A DNA stretch of 64,000 nt from Gnetum montanum (GCA_015680685.1 MNCI01001868.1:441564-505563); one strand, 5' to 3'; numbered from the stretch's first letter, positions 35,370 to 48,500 are shown. Numbers and translations: made by a program. The notes: generated by a model not told the origin, from the sequence alone.

Positions 35370-35880
35370 ATGGCAATATTCGTCCGCTACGACGTTAAAC
35401 TGGCACCAGACGTTCGCTATGACGTTAAAATGGCACTGATCGTTTGCTATGACATAAAACTGGCATGCCTGACATGCATCCGCCACGATGCTAAACTGGC
35501 AATGTTCGTCCGCTGTGACGCTAAACTAGCAAGTTGTAACCATCCGCTACGACGTAAAACTGGCGATGTTGTACAGGTCCGCCAAGACGAAAAACTGGCA
35601 TCTTTTGGACGCGTCCGCCACGACGCTAAACTGGCGCAGGTGAGTAGCCGTCTGCTGAGACGTAAAACCAGCATAGATCTGTCCCTGGGTCATGACGCGA
35701 AACTGACATCCACAGCACGGTCTGCTGAGACCATAAATCAGACATGCCACCGTCCGCTACGACGTAAAACTAGCAGTTCTCGGTCCGCCCAAACTTTAAA
35801 CTGGGACCATGGTCTGCTGAGACTTAAAACCAGTAACGGCAGTCTACCAGGACTTAAAAATGGGACTTACAGACTGCTGC
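35370..35880 (+). repeat. 3' untranslated tandem array of the boundary motif
   Basis: About 15 units of 28-45 bp, each with a core like CGTCCGCTACGACGTTAAAC followed by TGGCA. Spacing is irregular and later units drift (GGTCTGCTGAGACNTAAA). Repeat-rich 3' untranslated regions are known in Tat/Ogre elements. Confidence 0.85.
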
Positions 35881-36970
35881 CATGTAAATCAAGTGAGTGT
35901 GACCATCTTTGTACAGTTGCACAACCAACGGGATGGGATACTAGGACAGTCCCAGCGTTGCCACCCCATCGGCATCCTACTGATTCCTCGGATAAGCTGA
36001 GAGGCATCTTACTGATCCCTCGGAGATGCCGTCGCTACGCCCACTACAGTGGTAGTACCTCTGAGAGTTTAGTCTCACCAGCCGAAGCCCCGAAGAAATC
36101 TTCGTCGATAACAACCTCGGCGACCTTCGCCAATCATCGCTATCGGACGTCGGCTTCTCAAATTCATCTGGCTGGTTCCCTGTACAACCAGTTAGCTGCA
36201 CTGTGTCTGATGCCTTTTGGCGAAGATATGCTGGGTCAATCGTCAGGATTGGCGACTCTGCCTGCATGTTCCGGATCCTTCTTTACGGCCCAATCGCTCT
36301 ATCTCGCATCAAACGGCGCTTGTTTCGTCAACCTCGCCTCTTGTTCGCATGAGCAATGGTGTCTTCTGCTTTCTTTTGTGGTTGCAGGTTACTTGCCTTG
36401 GAGGATGTCGTTCAAAGGTGCATCCATTTGAGCAGTGAAGTACAACAGCGTGTTGAAATGGCTGCTTAGGTTTGCCCGACCACTTAGATCTGCATACCTG
36501 TACCTCTCACAATCCTACCCTTAGCTCTTATTTCCCTTCATCCCCACCACCCGCTTCCCATACGCAAAAGCCACATACACAAGTACCCATTTTCCGCACT
36601 CACACTAGCAGAGACATCACATAAGTGATGCGCCATGCTCCTTTTGCACGCATTCCTGCTACAATCAGTGATAGAGAGATCTCAGGCTGACGCGCTACGC
36701 TCATCTGAAAGCATTTCTGTCGACATACGTGTACGTACGTTTTTGTGCATTCAGTAAGCGTATTCCATGCTCCTACCATCCTGACCTATGTTATGTCTTC
36801 CCCTGAACCTGTTTTCTAGCATGCCATTCTATCTCGCATTCCCTCCAGCTTTGCTCTTCCATGTTGACAGGGCAATCCTTGAGTAGCCATGGATGGACGC
36901 TGTTCTTGCTTCTACCAATCCGGTGTTTTGTATTCTTTGTCAACGTCTTTCTGGTAAGCCCTCCAACCGT
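35881..36970 (+). other. 3' untranslated region of the inner element
   Basis: A frame stays open from the array to 36431, but I see no domain, and its N-terminal part reads the motif array in two different frames. The rest shows nothing I recognise. Confidence 0.5.
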
Positions 36971-36987
36971 CAACAAAGAGGGGCCAT
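36971..36987 (+). other. polypurine tract of the inner element
   Basis: CAACAAAGAGGGGCCAT directly precedes the 3' LTR and matches the tract of the middle element except for one base in its core. Confidence 0.8.
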
Positions 36988-38442
36988 TGAAACACCGTAA
37001 AAAATTACGAGTCGGCCTCAGGCAAAGATTCGCAATTCAAGTAAGGGCGCATTTCAGAATTTAGAAGGGAGAATAAGACAGAGCAGCATCAAGGGGCACA
37101 TAGCATCGAGTCCTCGACTTCTTGTGCAGATTCCTAATCTTTCTATGCTTCTTCTGTTTATGCTATATCACGCAACGAAGCGTAATGGTGCTTAGCGTGA
37201 TTTTGCTTAGACACAGTCTGGCATCAGAAGGATAGTTGCTTCGGCATAGGGAGAAGCTTAAACAGCGTGATATGCGACTTCTTGTGTATTTTGCTAAGTC
37301 TTTTGTTCAAGGACAGGTTTACGCTCTGTTACGCACGACAGCGTAATAAGCTCCAGAACAATCAAAGGCAAAGTCAAAGAAAGTGCAATTTCTCATCATA
37401 CGCTCATCACGCAATGCAGTGTATCACAACGTATTGCATCGCCAAGCTAAACATTGTTTACGCTTCATCACGCGCGGCTGCGTAGGAAAGTGTAAAAAAG
37501 CTTGAATCCATTGTTTCAATGTTACGTTACGCTCATACATGCAACACAGCGTGAATGAGCGTAATATAACCCAAGGACAGTTGAAACATGCCCGACGTGC
37601 ACCTCTTCTTCACACACACAATACACAAATGAGCGTATTGTGCATAGTCATGAAGTTTGACGCAAAAATGATCAAACCAGCAGTGCCCGAAAAACTTGGA
37701 ACACACATCATCAGGGTTGCGCCTTTTCCACGAAGTGTCATAGCTTATAAATACCCTAGTTGACAAAGATACGGGGGTTGGCAAATTAGAGAAGCAAAGG
37801 CATTTTTCTGAGCACTGGAGCACTTATCACCTTTGAGCAGAGATACAGAGAGTAGCGCTTTGGCAATTGTTGACAACATCACCTTACAGCGGAAACAGAG
37901 CACAGTTCACTTTGAGCACTGGCGACAGGAGTAATTGTTATACTGGGAAGACTCTATTGGTCAGAAACAATTGATCGGTAGACGTCAGAGCTTGACCTTC
38001 CTTGCATCCCGGCTTTACCCCTTGAGGTAGATCAGAATTCTATCTAGACAGTTTTCCTTGTTGTTTTGTGCTTGCTTTACATCCGGTAATCGAGGTCTCC
38101 CCAGTGTAACGAGATATACAGGATATACATTTTTCAAGTCAAAGCGTAGATCTTGAAACTACGTGTTTCTCTTATGTCAGCCTCCTCTTATCATGTTTAA
38201 CGTTATCATCGTTGCAATTCGCCTACATCGGTTTCCCCTCGTTTTTGCGATCCCCCGAATCAGATCGTTTTGCGAGATATTCATCAGTTTATTGATTAGT
38301 AAGTCCCTGTCTGATCGACAAGACTGTTCAGGGTGCCGCGGATTCGTTTTTCCAGCATAGCCCTCACACGGATCCGTGGTTAAAACTGTGCACATGGGAT
38401 TTGGTCGGTATTTTCCAGCTGCCGACGTTTTCCGTCGTTACA
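36988..38442 (+). repeat. 3' LTR of the inner element
   Basis: TGAAACACCG to TCGTTACA, 1455 bp, without the duplication seen in the 5' LTR. Differences from the 5' LTR are mostly transitions at CpG. Confidence 0.93.
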
Positions 38443-38447
38443 CTACC
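38443..38447. repeat. target-site duplication, right copy (CTACC)
   Basis: Exact copy of 20889-20893. Confidence 0.9.
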
Positions 38448-39060
38448 CACTTTTAGAAACCCAGGATTGAAAAGGTAAGTTTTGGTTATTAAAAAGAGCA
38501 GAATAGTCGTATTTTAATAATTTTGTAAAATGGGAGGAATGTATCCACATTGGGTATGACATCCCCAACATGGATGCATGGGAGTTAAGGTTGCAATATG
38601 GTTCTAAGTGTCAAAATTGGAAAAGGGCTTAGTGTTGATGCAAGTTTTTAGTTAAGAGAGAAGGCGTAGCAAGGGGTCCACAATCCAAGAATTTAAAATT
38701 TTGAAAAGTGAAGCTATTTCCCACCCAAATTCAACATTGAAGAGACTTCTCCCCCTTACACTTTAGTGCACATGGAGTTATGATGCACTGAACTAGCAAC
38801 TGGGGTTTCAAGATGTGTGTTTAGGTTTAGATGTGGTTTATGAGGTTGAATTTTTGCAAGTTTTCAATCATAATTTTCATTCTTGAAAAATGTGCATTGG
38901 AGGAGGGCTCTGGAAAACCTTTTTATGGCAAAGAGCACCAATCTTCAGCGTGGAATCCTCCCATCTCCACTATTTCTCTTGATTCTGAACTACTCTCAAC
39001 ATTGAAACTACCATGGTGCCAAAACAACCTAGAGGAAAGAGTTGAAATCCCATGATCCAA
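38448..39060. repeat. tandem array of the middle element, right remainder
   Basis: About three more 188-bp monomers (anchors near 38549, 38748, 38942) continue the array broken by the inner element. The distance from the last left anchor to the first right anchor, minus the insertion, is about 164 bp, close to one unit. Confidence 0.7.
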
Positions 39061-40876
39061 GGGGTAGATGAGCATGATAAGGAGTTTTTAGAGGTTCCTA
39101 GGCCTATCTCCATTCATGATTGATCCATCACCACCCTGAGGTAGGCAGTTCTATCTATTTTTTCTTTTGTTTCTTAGCTATTTTCTATGGGTTTCTGGTA
39201 TTTTTCTTGCCACATGTGGGGCTATTTCTCTTAGATCTATTTTGATAGAGGGGGTAAAACAAAATCCTCTCAAAATCCCACCTCTTATTTTGGCTGTTTC
39301 CACATGGATCCATGGTTGCTTCATTGTTTTTGCCTAAATAGATTTGATTTTTAAAATCAAATCTGATGTTTTTATGCTTGTTTCCCAAAATTTGGCGTAT
39401 GGTTGTTTTTTTTTTAGATTTAGGCCAAATTATTCATCAAAATTTAATTTAAAAAAATTGCTAACCCACTATTTTGGTATGCTTTCTAATGGTTATTGAT
39501 CATTTTAGCTATTTTGGCTATGTTTTCATGGCTATGTTAAGTTGGGTTTTAACGTTTTGGCTTTTTACATGGAAAAAGCAAGTAAACTTGTGTACTTTTT
39601 GCTTAATAAAATAGATGCATATTTTTAGAATTTGATAATATGGGTTTGTACTATTCATTTAAGCTTTCCTATGATCTTGTATCGTTCAATTAGAATCAAT
39701 AATGATAGATATATGGTTGTTTTCCTAAGGTCATGTAGTTAGGCTTTTGATGCCATTTTTTAAATTTCATGTAAGTTCACAAATTTTTTCTAAGAAAATG
39801 GAAATTATTTTGGCTATTTTTTGGCTATGGTTGCGTGGGTCTTGGCTTCAACTTTCCAATGGATGTGAAATCACTTTGATTAGACTTAAAATGAAAATTT
39901 AATGAATTTTTCATTAAGCCTATATTGAAAGAAGGTTTATGCTGTTTTTAGAATTTCTTCCATATTGGTGAATTATTTTTGAATAAATGACAAGGATTTT
40001 GCATTTTCTTTAAGGATGAATATGTAGGGCTTGATTTAAGCTTTCAAATGGTGATGGAGTCACTCCATTTGGAGCTTAAAAAACTTTTTGGCAAATTTTT
40101 TCCTAGCCTTGTGTGAAAAGGGAGTTCATGATGATGGGTATGATTATTTTGCTGATCTATCTATATTCCATGTAAAAATGGAAATGTATTTTTGGTTGCA
40201 AAGGCTATGGTTGGAAAGCTTTTCATTTTAGGGTTCTTTTCATATTGGAATCACTAAAATTAAAGCTTTTGTGAATTTTTGATAAATTTTTTGGTCAAAC
40301 TATGAGAATAAGACAAAACTTTGGATGGATGTGATTGATATGTGTAGGTTTTCTTGTAAAAGCCATGTAAAAATTATGTTTTAAATATGTTTTTAAAGAA
40401 AAAAAAGGCTTTACTAGTTTTTAAAATATTTTTCCTATGGCAATATTCTTTTTCTAAGTTTTAATGCTTTTTTCTAAATTTATGCATAGTTTAGATGTTT
40501 TTTTTTCTTAATTTATGCGTAATTTAGACTAAGGCTTAGTTTTGGCTATATGATTTTCATTATGAAGTAAAAGGCTAGAAAAGATGGAAATAATGCTATC
40601 ATGGAATTTCTTAAGCTAATTTAGATAAACACCTTAGAGCTTTTTACAGAGGCTAATTTCACCTCTAACTAGATGTTTTTCCAAATTTACTAAGTATTTT
40701 CATAATGTAAGGCTATGCAAGGCTGAATAATGTTTTCTTGTGGATTTACTTAAGATAATTTAAATAAACATCTTAAAGATTTTGACAGAGGCTAATTTCA
40801 TGCATGAGTAGATGTTTTTTCCAAATTTGCTAAGTAATGCCAAATGGTCATAATGCTTTTGTTTTGCTTTATGCAG
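39061..40876 (+). other. upstream part or long first intron of the middle element's antisense gene
   Basis: T-rich sequence with many TTTTGGCTAT motifs. I could not identify an exon equivalent to exon 1 of the inner copy. It ends in a pyrimidine-rich GCTTTATGCAG acceptor. Confidence 0.45.
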
Positions 40877-43800
40877 GGTTTACTTGAAATCTATCCTTGT
40901 CATTGTGGAGTTGGTGGGTGTCTTGTGCTACGTTGGTCATCCCAAGACCAATACCCCAATCCTTGATATGCCTTTGGGGAAGCTATCACTATAGTTTTAG
41001 CCTGGGGCAAGGAAATTCCTTGAATACATTTTAAAGAGCTTTATTGTGATGCTATGGTCACACTTGTTTGCAGATGTGGTAGGGGTTATAGTGGAGACCC
41101 TGTTGCCTTGGGTACATGACCTAACTATCATATTTATTTTTGACAAGCCACCTCCTAGGATAGTAGGGGGCTCAACAGATGTCATTAGCCCATGTTACCT
41201 CATTGAGATTTAGATGATGCTAGAGTATAGATAGTATAATGTTGACAATACTTTGATGGTGGTGCATAGAGCCCACATGTTATTCTAGAACCCGCATGGC
41301 ATTGTGTATCATCTATAGGGGTAAGCATGGTTGTTGTAATGTTTTTATGCTTTTTGCTTAACTATCTTCCCTAATTTCATTGGTTTTAGAAACTTCTCAC
41401 AGGTACAAGGTCAATTCTCAAGGTTTAATCATAAATGATCAAATCTTGGAAGTGGCACAAATTACTTTGGATGAATTCACCTAGAGTCCTTACATTATAA
41501 TTTTTGTGTATTAATAGTTAAGAAGGGACTTTGATGCATACAACTCAAGGTTCAACCTTGTATACAAGAAGTGTAAGGATGATGGGATGATGCACAAATA
41601 GTGGGCAGATTTTGACAAATTCATGGATCAAACTCTTGTAGTTGGGATCTTCACATATAAGAAGAAAAGGAAAGATAAACATAAAGGCTATAGCTTCTAT
41701 TATTTTATGGCTATAACTTTAGATGTTTTGTTGCTTTAGTTAATTGTTAAACTTTCTTATGTTGATGCTAAAATTTGGTTGTTGCTTTGCAGGAGCTTCC
41801 ACCTCTACTGATGTCACCATACCACTTTTAGGAGCATGTCATGAGGATACCCTCATCCTAAAGTTTGGTGAAATGACACTAGCATAGGAGTGGCTAAGGG
41901 AATAGGCACTTAGGTACATTCAAGTGAACATCTAGCGTGTGGGTTTACTTGATGTATTTATGGCACCTATCCCTTCCATCCCTACTATGGAGATGTTGCA
42001 TTTCGTTGACGCCTTTGGTAAGAAGGTTGGTCATTTTAGCACCATCATCTAGGGTGTGAAGGTGAACATGGACAATGATGAAGGCCTTTTTTGCAACTTG
42101 TTTGGTGTCCTTGTTGACGGGGCAAAGGTTCCTTCCAAGATAGTAAGGGAAACTAGCCATCGCAATGAAGTTTTGGAGTGGCTTGGTGCTAACATGGGCC
42201 ACTCTAGAATTTCAATGAATAGCTTCACAAACCCCAATGCGATGGAATCATATCCTTTTGTTTAGGTCTCATGCATTTTTGAAACTATTATTACAAAAGA
42301 AAAGAATTGGCATAGCACAGGGGTGGACCTTTAAGAAGGTCTTCATGAAGGGTACTAGATTTGATTGGGTGGATTCTTTGGCTATTGGGCTTCAAGAGGA
42401 GATCCTTAGACTTTGCATTGACACTTCTACAATAATCCATATGAACTTTGCATTTTTTGTAGGTTGTTTAAAGAGGTTTATGGAGTTTTTGGTGGTGTAT
42501 AGGAATGGGCTATTGGTTTCTCAAGGCCCAAGCCAACTTTCTTGGCCTTGGATAAAGCACATTTATCGAATGGTGTTAGCCTAGAATCCTCTATAGGGAA
42601 TGGATGATTCATTATCCATCAACACTAGGAATCTTTATGTTAGGCAGTGTGAGTCTCTTGATAGCATTGATGATGATGAGCCTCTCAGGTTGCTTGCTAG
42701 TGTCTTGGATGCCAAATGATGGTGTATGGAGGTCTAAGGGGTATCTAGGGAGAAACTCAAGAGGCTTATGGAGGAAGCAATACCAGCATTAGACTAGCCA
42801 ACCCAAAAGAAGATCAAGTTTAGGCTTATGTCATTGTAGTAAGTACTCATAGGGAAGCTTGTCTTAATTTTGGCTATTTGATGTTTATGCTTTAACGTTT
42901 ATGGCTACTTTATGGTTTCATGTGTTAACCAATTTTCTATGTGCTATGATTGTAGAAAAACATCAAGCTATGATAGCCCAAACTATTGTAGAGGTAGAAC
43001 AAAGGCATGTAGAAGAGCTACTCCTAAAGCAACCTGAGGTTGAAGGATTTGTTGATGAAGGTATAGATGATTTAGATGCCTTATTTGGTAAGGTGGTACT
43101 AGGTACATCTCCCATCATCATCCCATAGGAGGAAAGGAGGAGGAGGGGCAGGAGGAGGAGGGGCCAATTATGCCAATTCCTTAATCCTTTCATTTTATCT
43201 CATTTTTTTCTTTGGTTTTCATCCTAACCTTTCAATGATTGTTATGCTTATAGTAGTTCTTGAGCCACTAGTGCAAGCTCTTGTCCCTAAGTTTCGTGTG
43301 AAAACATGGGTAGAGACTCTAGAAAAAGTGGAGTTCATGCATGGGATGACTAAGGACATCATCGACTAGTTGCAATAGGTTGCACTTGAGATAGGTAAGG
43401 ACTTCATTTTATGTGCCTTAGTTTTTTGGCTATGTCATAGGTTGTGCTTATGTTATGGCCATCTTAGATTGTGCATTATGTTTATCGTTATATTTCATGT
43501 TTGTGTAGTGCCTTATGTGGAGTAGAACCCTAGTAGAGACATGGAGATTGACTCCTTGCCTAAGCTTTCCTGTGATGTATCTAGTATACCCTTAAAGTTG
43601 TACGAGACTGCTACTAATCTAGTAATGTCATGCATGAAAAATTCATGGGAGTTAGAGAGGTCCAACAAATCCCTATGGAAGGAAGTTATGGATTTAAGAG
43701 AGAAGATTCAATAGCAAGAGGAAATTATTAGAGATCTCTGAGACTACAAGGTCTTTGTGGGATCCCAAGTGACTAACTTAGGGGAATTGTGGACCAAGGA

Positions 43801-44489
43801 GATCATGTGGGTACATTACTAGAATACAATCTAGGACAAAGTAGTGATCTTACAAGAGATGATAGAACAATAGATGCAAATGGACCTAATCTCCTAGAAA
43901 GTTAAGGACTAGAAAGATCACTGTGCTTGGGTCCTAGAGTGGGATAAGAAACAAAAGGTCCACAAGCGTTAGTACAAGGTAGATTGTGGGGCCTAACTTA
44001 AGTGGCTCAAGAAGGAGTTGGTTGAATTGTGCAAGTGAGGGTTGTTCATCTAGGGGATCCAAGTGGAGAGTGCATATTAGCCTTTTGAAAGTACTCTCAT
44101 GGTGGAGCAATCCCCTACTCTTCAGATTACCATTACTGTAGGTGAGACTTCTATGGCTATTGCTACCTGAGAGCCACCTACTTGGATAGTTATAGATAGG
44201 ATTGACATCCTCTCTAGCATTGATCTTGGTGATGTTGACTGGGTTAAGGACCAGATCCTCCATCATTTGGAGGAAGGCCTTCCCTAGCTACCCTTAAAAG
44301 TAATGGAGCCGAAATCTTCATAGGTTTGGTATATTCTATATTTTTGTTTCTAACTTATGGTTTTGATTTTGGCTATGGGTTGCTAACTTGCTATATGTTA
44401 TTGCATTTTAGGCCTTAGGAGACATTGGTAGCCCTAGTAGTGAGGGTGGGAATGACCCATCACTTCCTGCTCTAGATGCCACTCAGTAG
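40877..44489 (+). pseudogene. antisense multi-exon gene with FCP1-like domain, older copy
   Basis: Plus-strand gene opposite to its carrier element. Exons by homology and splice signals: 40877-41320, about 41400-41670, 41791-42838, 42956-43087, 43254-43394, 43509-44299, 44412-44489. Exon 2 carries the FCP1-like domain (ILVIVELVGVLCYV, FLEYILKSFIVMLWS, NTLMVVHRAHM), again without catalytic Asp pairs. Later exons match the inner copy: MEMLHFVDAFGKKVGHF, LFCNLFGVLVDG, FAFFVGCLKRFMEFLVV, VKTWVETLEKVEFM, and ELERSNKSLWKEVMDL in the coiled coil. The end is a shorter acidic/polar tail. There is a frameshift near 42250 and many stops, so this copy is dead. One intron position differs slightly (start of exon 4 relative to ELPP). 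Confidence 0.82.
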
Positions 44490-45500
44490 CCTTCATTAGT
44501 TTCTCTTATTGGCTATTTGTTTTTATTTTCATGTTGATGGCTTTGATTATCCAAAACTATGTTGTAGATAATTGTTATTCTTTGACATTCTTGCCACATA
44601 GTGTGGCCATGGCTTATGTATGTTATGGACATTTTAACTTTAAATTTAAATTTTAGTTTTATTTTTGGCTATATGTATTTATAGCTGTACTAAATGTTGT
44701 AAATGTTGTAAACATTGTGAATGTTAAGAATGACTATGTTGATGTTTTGGTTATAACATTAAATAGCTGATTGATGCGATAATAGGCTTAAGAAAAGAGA
44801 GATATAATAATAAAAGGAATGTTTGCTATTTTGAGGCCATCACAAGCATAGATTATATAGTTTTGCTAGTTTAAGGCCATGGCGAGCCATGATGTGTTGT
44901 GGTTACTTTCCTAGTTTAGGGCCATGGTGGGCTATAATGCTAGTTTAACATCTTAAAAAATAGTGATGAAATAGAAATATATATTTATAAGGCTTTTTCG
45001 ATGTTTATAACATAAGTAAAAATAAAGAAAGGTTGTAACAAATATGTAAAAATGCAAATGAACTTAGGCTACATGCATAGGTTATGTGCATAAAGAGAAA
45101 CAAAAAATGCATAAAAAGATATAATAAACTGCAAAGAAATGTAAGGCTACATGGGTATTAGTGCATCTGGTCATAGGGGCATGGGATGGAGAAGGTTAAG
45201 GTGAACTTCACTTGTGCAGATTCTTCCTAATCTTTACAAGATTAGGGAGTGAGTAAGACCTATTTCGCACAAGCTTATATTCTCCATTCCCTTCGCTTAC
45301 GATATTAAAATGGAGTTCATCCCATAATACATCTTGTTGCTTATCATTGTTATCATTTGCTTTTTTGGATTGTTACTCTCTTTTGGGTTGTTGGATTTCA
45401 TGGCTAGGGGCTTCTTCTTCAAGCTCCAATTCATATCCCTACTGTATGTTTATGTTTTTGATAGCTAGGTGAAACAGGTTATCACCATGAATGATGATTT
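44490..45500 (-). other. interval between antisense gene and protease, middle element
   Basis: AT-rich. Apart from the boundary motif cluster at 44829-44945 and the tail of the protease region towards 45300, I see nothing. Confidence 0.5.
44829..44945 (-). repeat. boundary motif cluster (middle element)
   Basis: Plus-strand TTGCTAGTTTAAGGCCATGG and CCTAGTTTAGGGCCATGG; reverse complements match GGCCTTAAACTAG of the inner element at 26842-27035. It lies in the same place, between protease and the antisense gene's 3' end. Confidence 0.75.
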
Positions 45501-48500
45501 CATCTCCTTTTTAAGGAAGATGAATTTCTTGATGGATGGATGAGGACACAACTCATAATTGAGCCGACCAATGTCTCCCCAGGATAAGGTTGAACTCTGG
45601 TGTCTCCTCCACCATCAAGAAATTGGAAATTATGTGGAATTGCTCCCCTGCTACAAAATCTAAGGAGATAGATCCCTTAACAGCAACCATTGATCCATTA
45701 AAAGACTTGAGGGCTGCAATGGTTGTAGGATGTATCTGCTTGGTGAAGCCTAATCATTCAATGATGGTGCATGGGATGACATTAGTTAAGGCTCCATCAT
45801 CTACATGCACTTGATGTATTTTAAACTATCCTATGCGTATGGTTATGATTAAAGGGGTTGTAGTTACTTCACCATTTTGGGGATTAACCTTCATTTCACT
45901 ATTGCAAAATACAAGGGGCATTGACTTCACTTCCTTTCGTGAGGAAGGAACCATCACTGCATGGATGGATTTCTCATTAGTAGGGATATCCTCATTAATG
46001 GGAATGGAAATTAACATTTGGAATAGTCATGATTAGGTCATACAAGCTTAGAGTTATGTTTTTTTTCTTGAGGGACTACCTAACTTGGGTCATTGCATTG
46101 AGGAAGTTTTTATTATTAGCCATGGGCTTGTCACCTTGGTTGTGCTTCACTTCCTTCATGTGCCTCAACATGTAAACTTTGGCTTTAGGCTATGGTTATT
46201 GGGGCTCTTCCTTGCTTTTCTAGTTATGGCCTTTTAGGTTCTCTTGTGGCTTGTTGGTTAAAAGGGTTGGGGCAAAGGAGGTCATGGGTATAGTCAAAAG
46301 GGTAGTGAGCTTTGGTGGGTCCACTTCATTTCATGCCTTTGTCTACTTGTCACCCTTGTTGGGCTTTTGGTTATGCTTCTTCCTTGAGATGTTTTGGTTA
46401 TTAGTTTTTGGTTGTGAAGAAGGGGTGATAGCATTGGCCACCATAGGAGGTCATTATGTAGTTGGTTGGGCTACACCTACTTGGGTTGTGTTGGGTTGGA
46501 GGACCTTGATGACAAAAGGTTCATTCGGAGGTACTTGTGATGGTATTCTTATGAAAAAGGGGGTTCTTGAGCTATGGACAGTTGAAGTAGCCCTTTCATC
46601 ATAGAGGGGTACTTGGATAACGAATTGTTCTCTTACAGGTCTTTGATCATCATTAATGTCAAATGTTAAAATAACATAATGGCTATCATTACCATTCAAT
46701 GGATCTTTGTAGACTTGCATCAATTGGTTTTGTGGCTAAATTGGGTTGGAAGCATCTAAGACTAGTTCCCCCTATCTATCATCTTTTATAGGTCATCCTT
46801 CAATGCAAGGTAGAAGTCTGTGTCATGACTAGGTAGGTGATGATAATGGTAGAAGCAATATAGTTTGAAGTATTTAGAAAATTGGGGATCATCCTTCATT
46901 GCTCGAGTGGGATCCTTGGCTATTTCACATAGTCGCTCATGTTTCTTTTGAGTAGCTTTAGTCATTTGTTTGTATTGCATGTGCCCACTTTTTAATAGTT
47001 AATCTAGTAACTTGGATGGTTTCATAGGTAAGGTTGTGCATTTACTATTGTCTTTTCATTCAAAATTTAACCTAGTGATAGTTGATGCGGTAGCCCCAAA
47101 GGTTGATGGTTGGTTATTGTGGATGTTAATAGGGGCCTTGGGTGGGTTGGTCCTTGGCCCTTGGTTTATAGTCTTTGTTTCTTTGGTTATAGTTTCCATA
47201 GTCATGTTTTCTTTGTTGTTATCCTTCTCTCTTTGAGTGTGTTGGTTTTTATATAATATATAGGTTGAATCATGACTAGATTTTGCAACATCCTATATGT
47301 TTTTAGTTTGGGAAAATGCCTAGTTGAGAGACCGTGAATCAAGGTAGTAGAGTTTGAACTTGATAAAGTCAATCACTACTCCCTTGAATATGGCCAAAAG
47401 ATGGGCCTCAGTGATGGGCTCTAGTATTTTGTTGAGTAGTCCATTCCATTGCTAGATAAATTTTTGCATAGGTTCTAGGGATTCCTACTTGACCTTCATG
47501 AGTTGGTCAATTGTTGTGTTCAACTTCAAGTTATACTTGAAGTGGTTGAGAAATTGGGAAACCAAGTCCTTCAAAGAAGATATGGATCCCCTAGGTAATG
47601 AGTGATACCAATCAAGTGCTTTCCTAGTTAAGGACATAGGGAAAATCCTTATGATGGTATGAGGCCATGGTTGTAAGAGTAGGCATTTAGATTAAAAGGT
47701 AATAAGGTGAGCATTGGGATCACCTTTTCCATTATATTTGCTAAACTAAAGATTAGGGACATCAAGAGGAAGTATCAAGGATGAGACTACAATATTAATG
47801 GGATCATCCTAGTAGAAGTCCATAATCTTAACAGTTTGTGAAGTAGAGGCTTTAAGCCTCTTCAACTCCTTTGTTAGGTCTTGGATCATCTAGAAGACTT
47901 GATCCAGTCTTTGTGATGGCTCTATAGGTTTTTGGGCTTGCACATACAGTTGTGGAATTTTTTGTGAGGCTTGTGGCCTTGCTATGGGTTGCAAGATGGA
48001 AGAAAGAGGTTGTTTCACGATTGTAGCTTGTGGGCCAAACAAGGAAAAGGATGCTTATGCCAATACCTAAGGCACAAATGGGATAAAGAGGGTGTGTGAT
48101 CCTTGAATTTCTTGGTGTTCCATGGTGATCCCCACACAAGTAGTGAATGGATTTGTGATGGTAAAGACCATCATCGATGGTTTTATATATCACAACTGTG
48201 TAGTGAATGACATTGATGTGTTATAGTTTATTATTTGTGGCATTGGCTGAGTTTTTATATGTGGCTATAACTAGTGTGGGGTTCATCATAGTAAGGTAGG
48301 AGGAAGTGGAAGATGGTGGCACCACACCCATGAAGAAAATAAAAGTGTTAAAGGAAGGTGTTATGACCTTGGGGAATGTTTGATGGAATAATCATCCTAG
48401 GATGTTTTTAGGCTTAGATTCTACCTTAAATTCATCCTCCTCTTCCTATTGTTCTTAAAAGCTATACTTCTCATCTTTCTCTTCTATGGAAATTAATTAG

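Larger units (their letters stand above)
20894..38442 (+). mobile_element. inner Tat-like Ty3/gypsy element, 17.5 kb, with antisense gene
   Basis: Complete element with TG...CA LTRs and a perfect CTACC duplication. Order: 5' LTR, primer site, hairpin leader, gag, protease, boundary motifs, antisense gene (31447 down to 27229), RT, RNase H, archaeal-type RNase H, integrase, tandem 3' array, polypurine tract, 3' LTR. A second RNase H of archaeal type (LYFDGASTARGGSA, NNVAEYEGLL) together with extra antisense reading frames and a repeat-rich 3' untranslated region is typical of the Tat/Ogre lineage. In a 220-bp stretch of the two LTRs I counted about 12 differences, mostly at CpG, so it is the youngest level. 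Several stops, frameshifts and a lost integrase Glu make it non-autonomous now. Confidence 0.92.

Noticed and set aside
35355-36431. A 358-codon open frame after integrase with repeated RxDxKLA
   Set aside because: The repeated peptide comes from the boundary motif array, whose units are not all multiples of three, so the repeats are read in two frames. No domain is visible in the rest. I regard it as open by chance in CpG-rich DNA.
46251-47236. Plus-strand open frames across the gag of the middle element
   Set aside because: They lie opposite a clearly homologous gag reading on the minus strand and have no similarity of their own.
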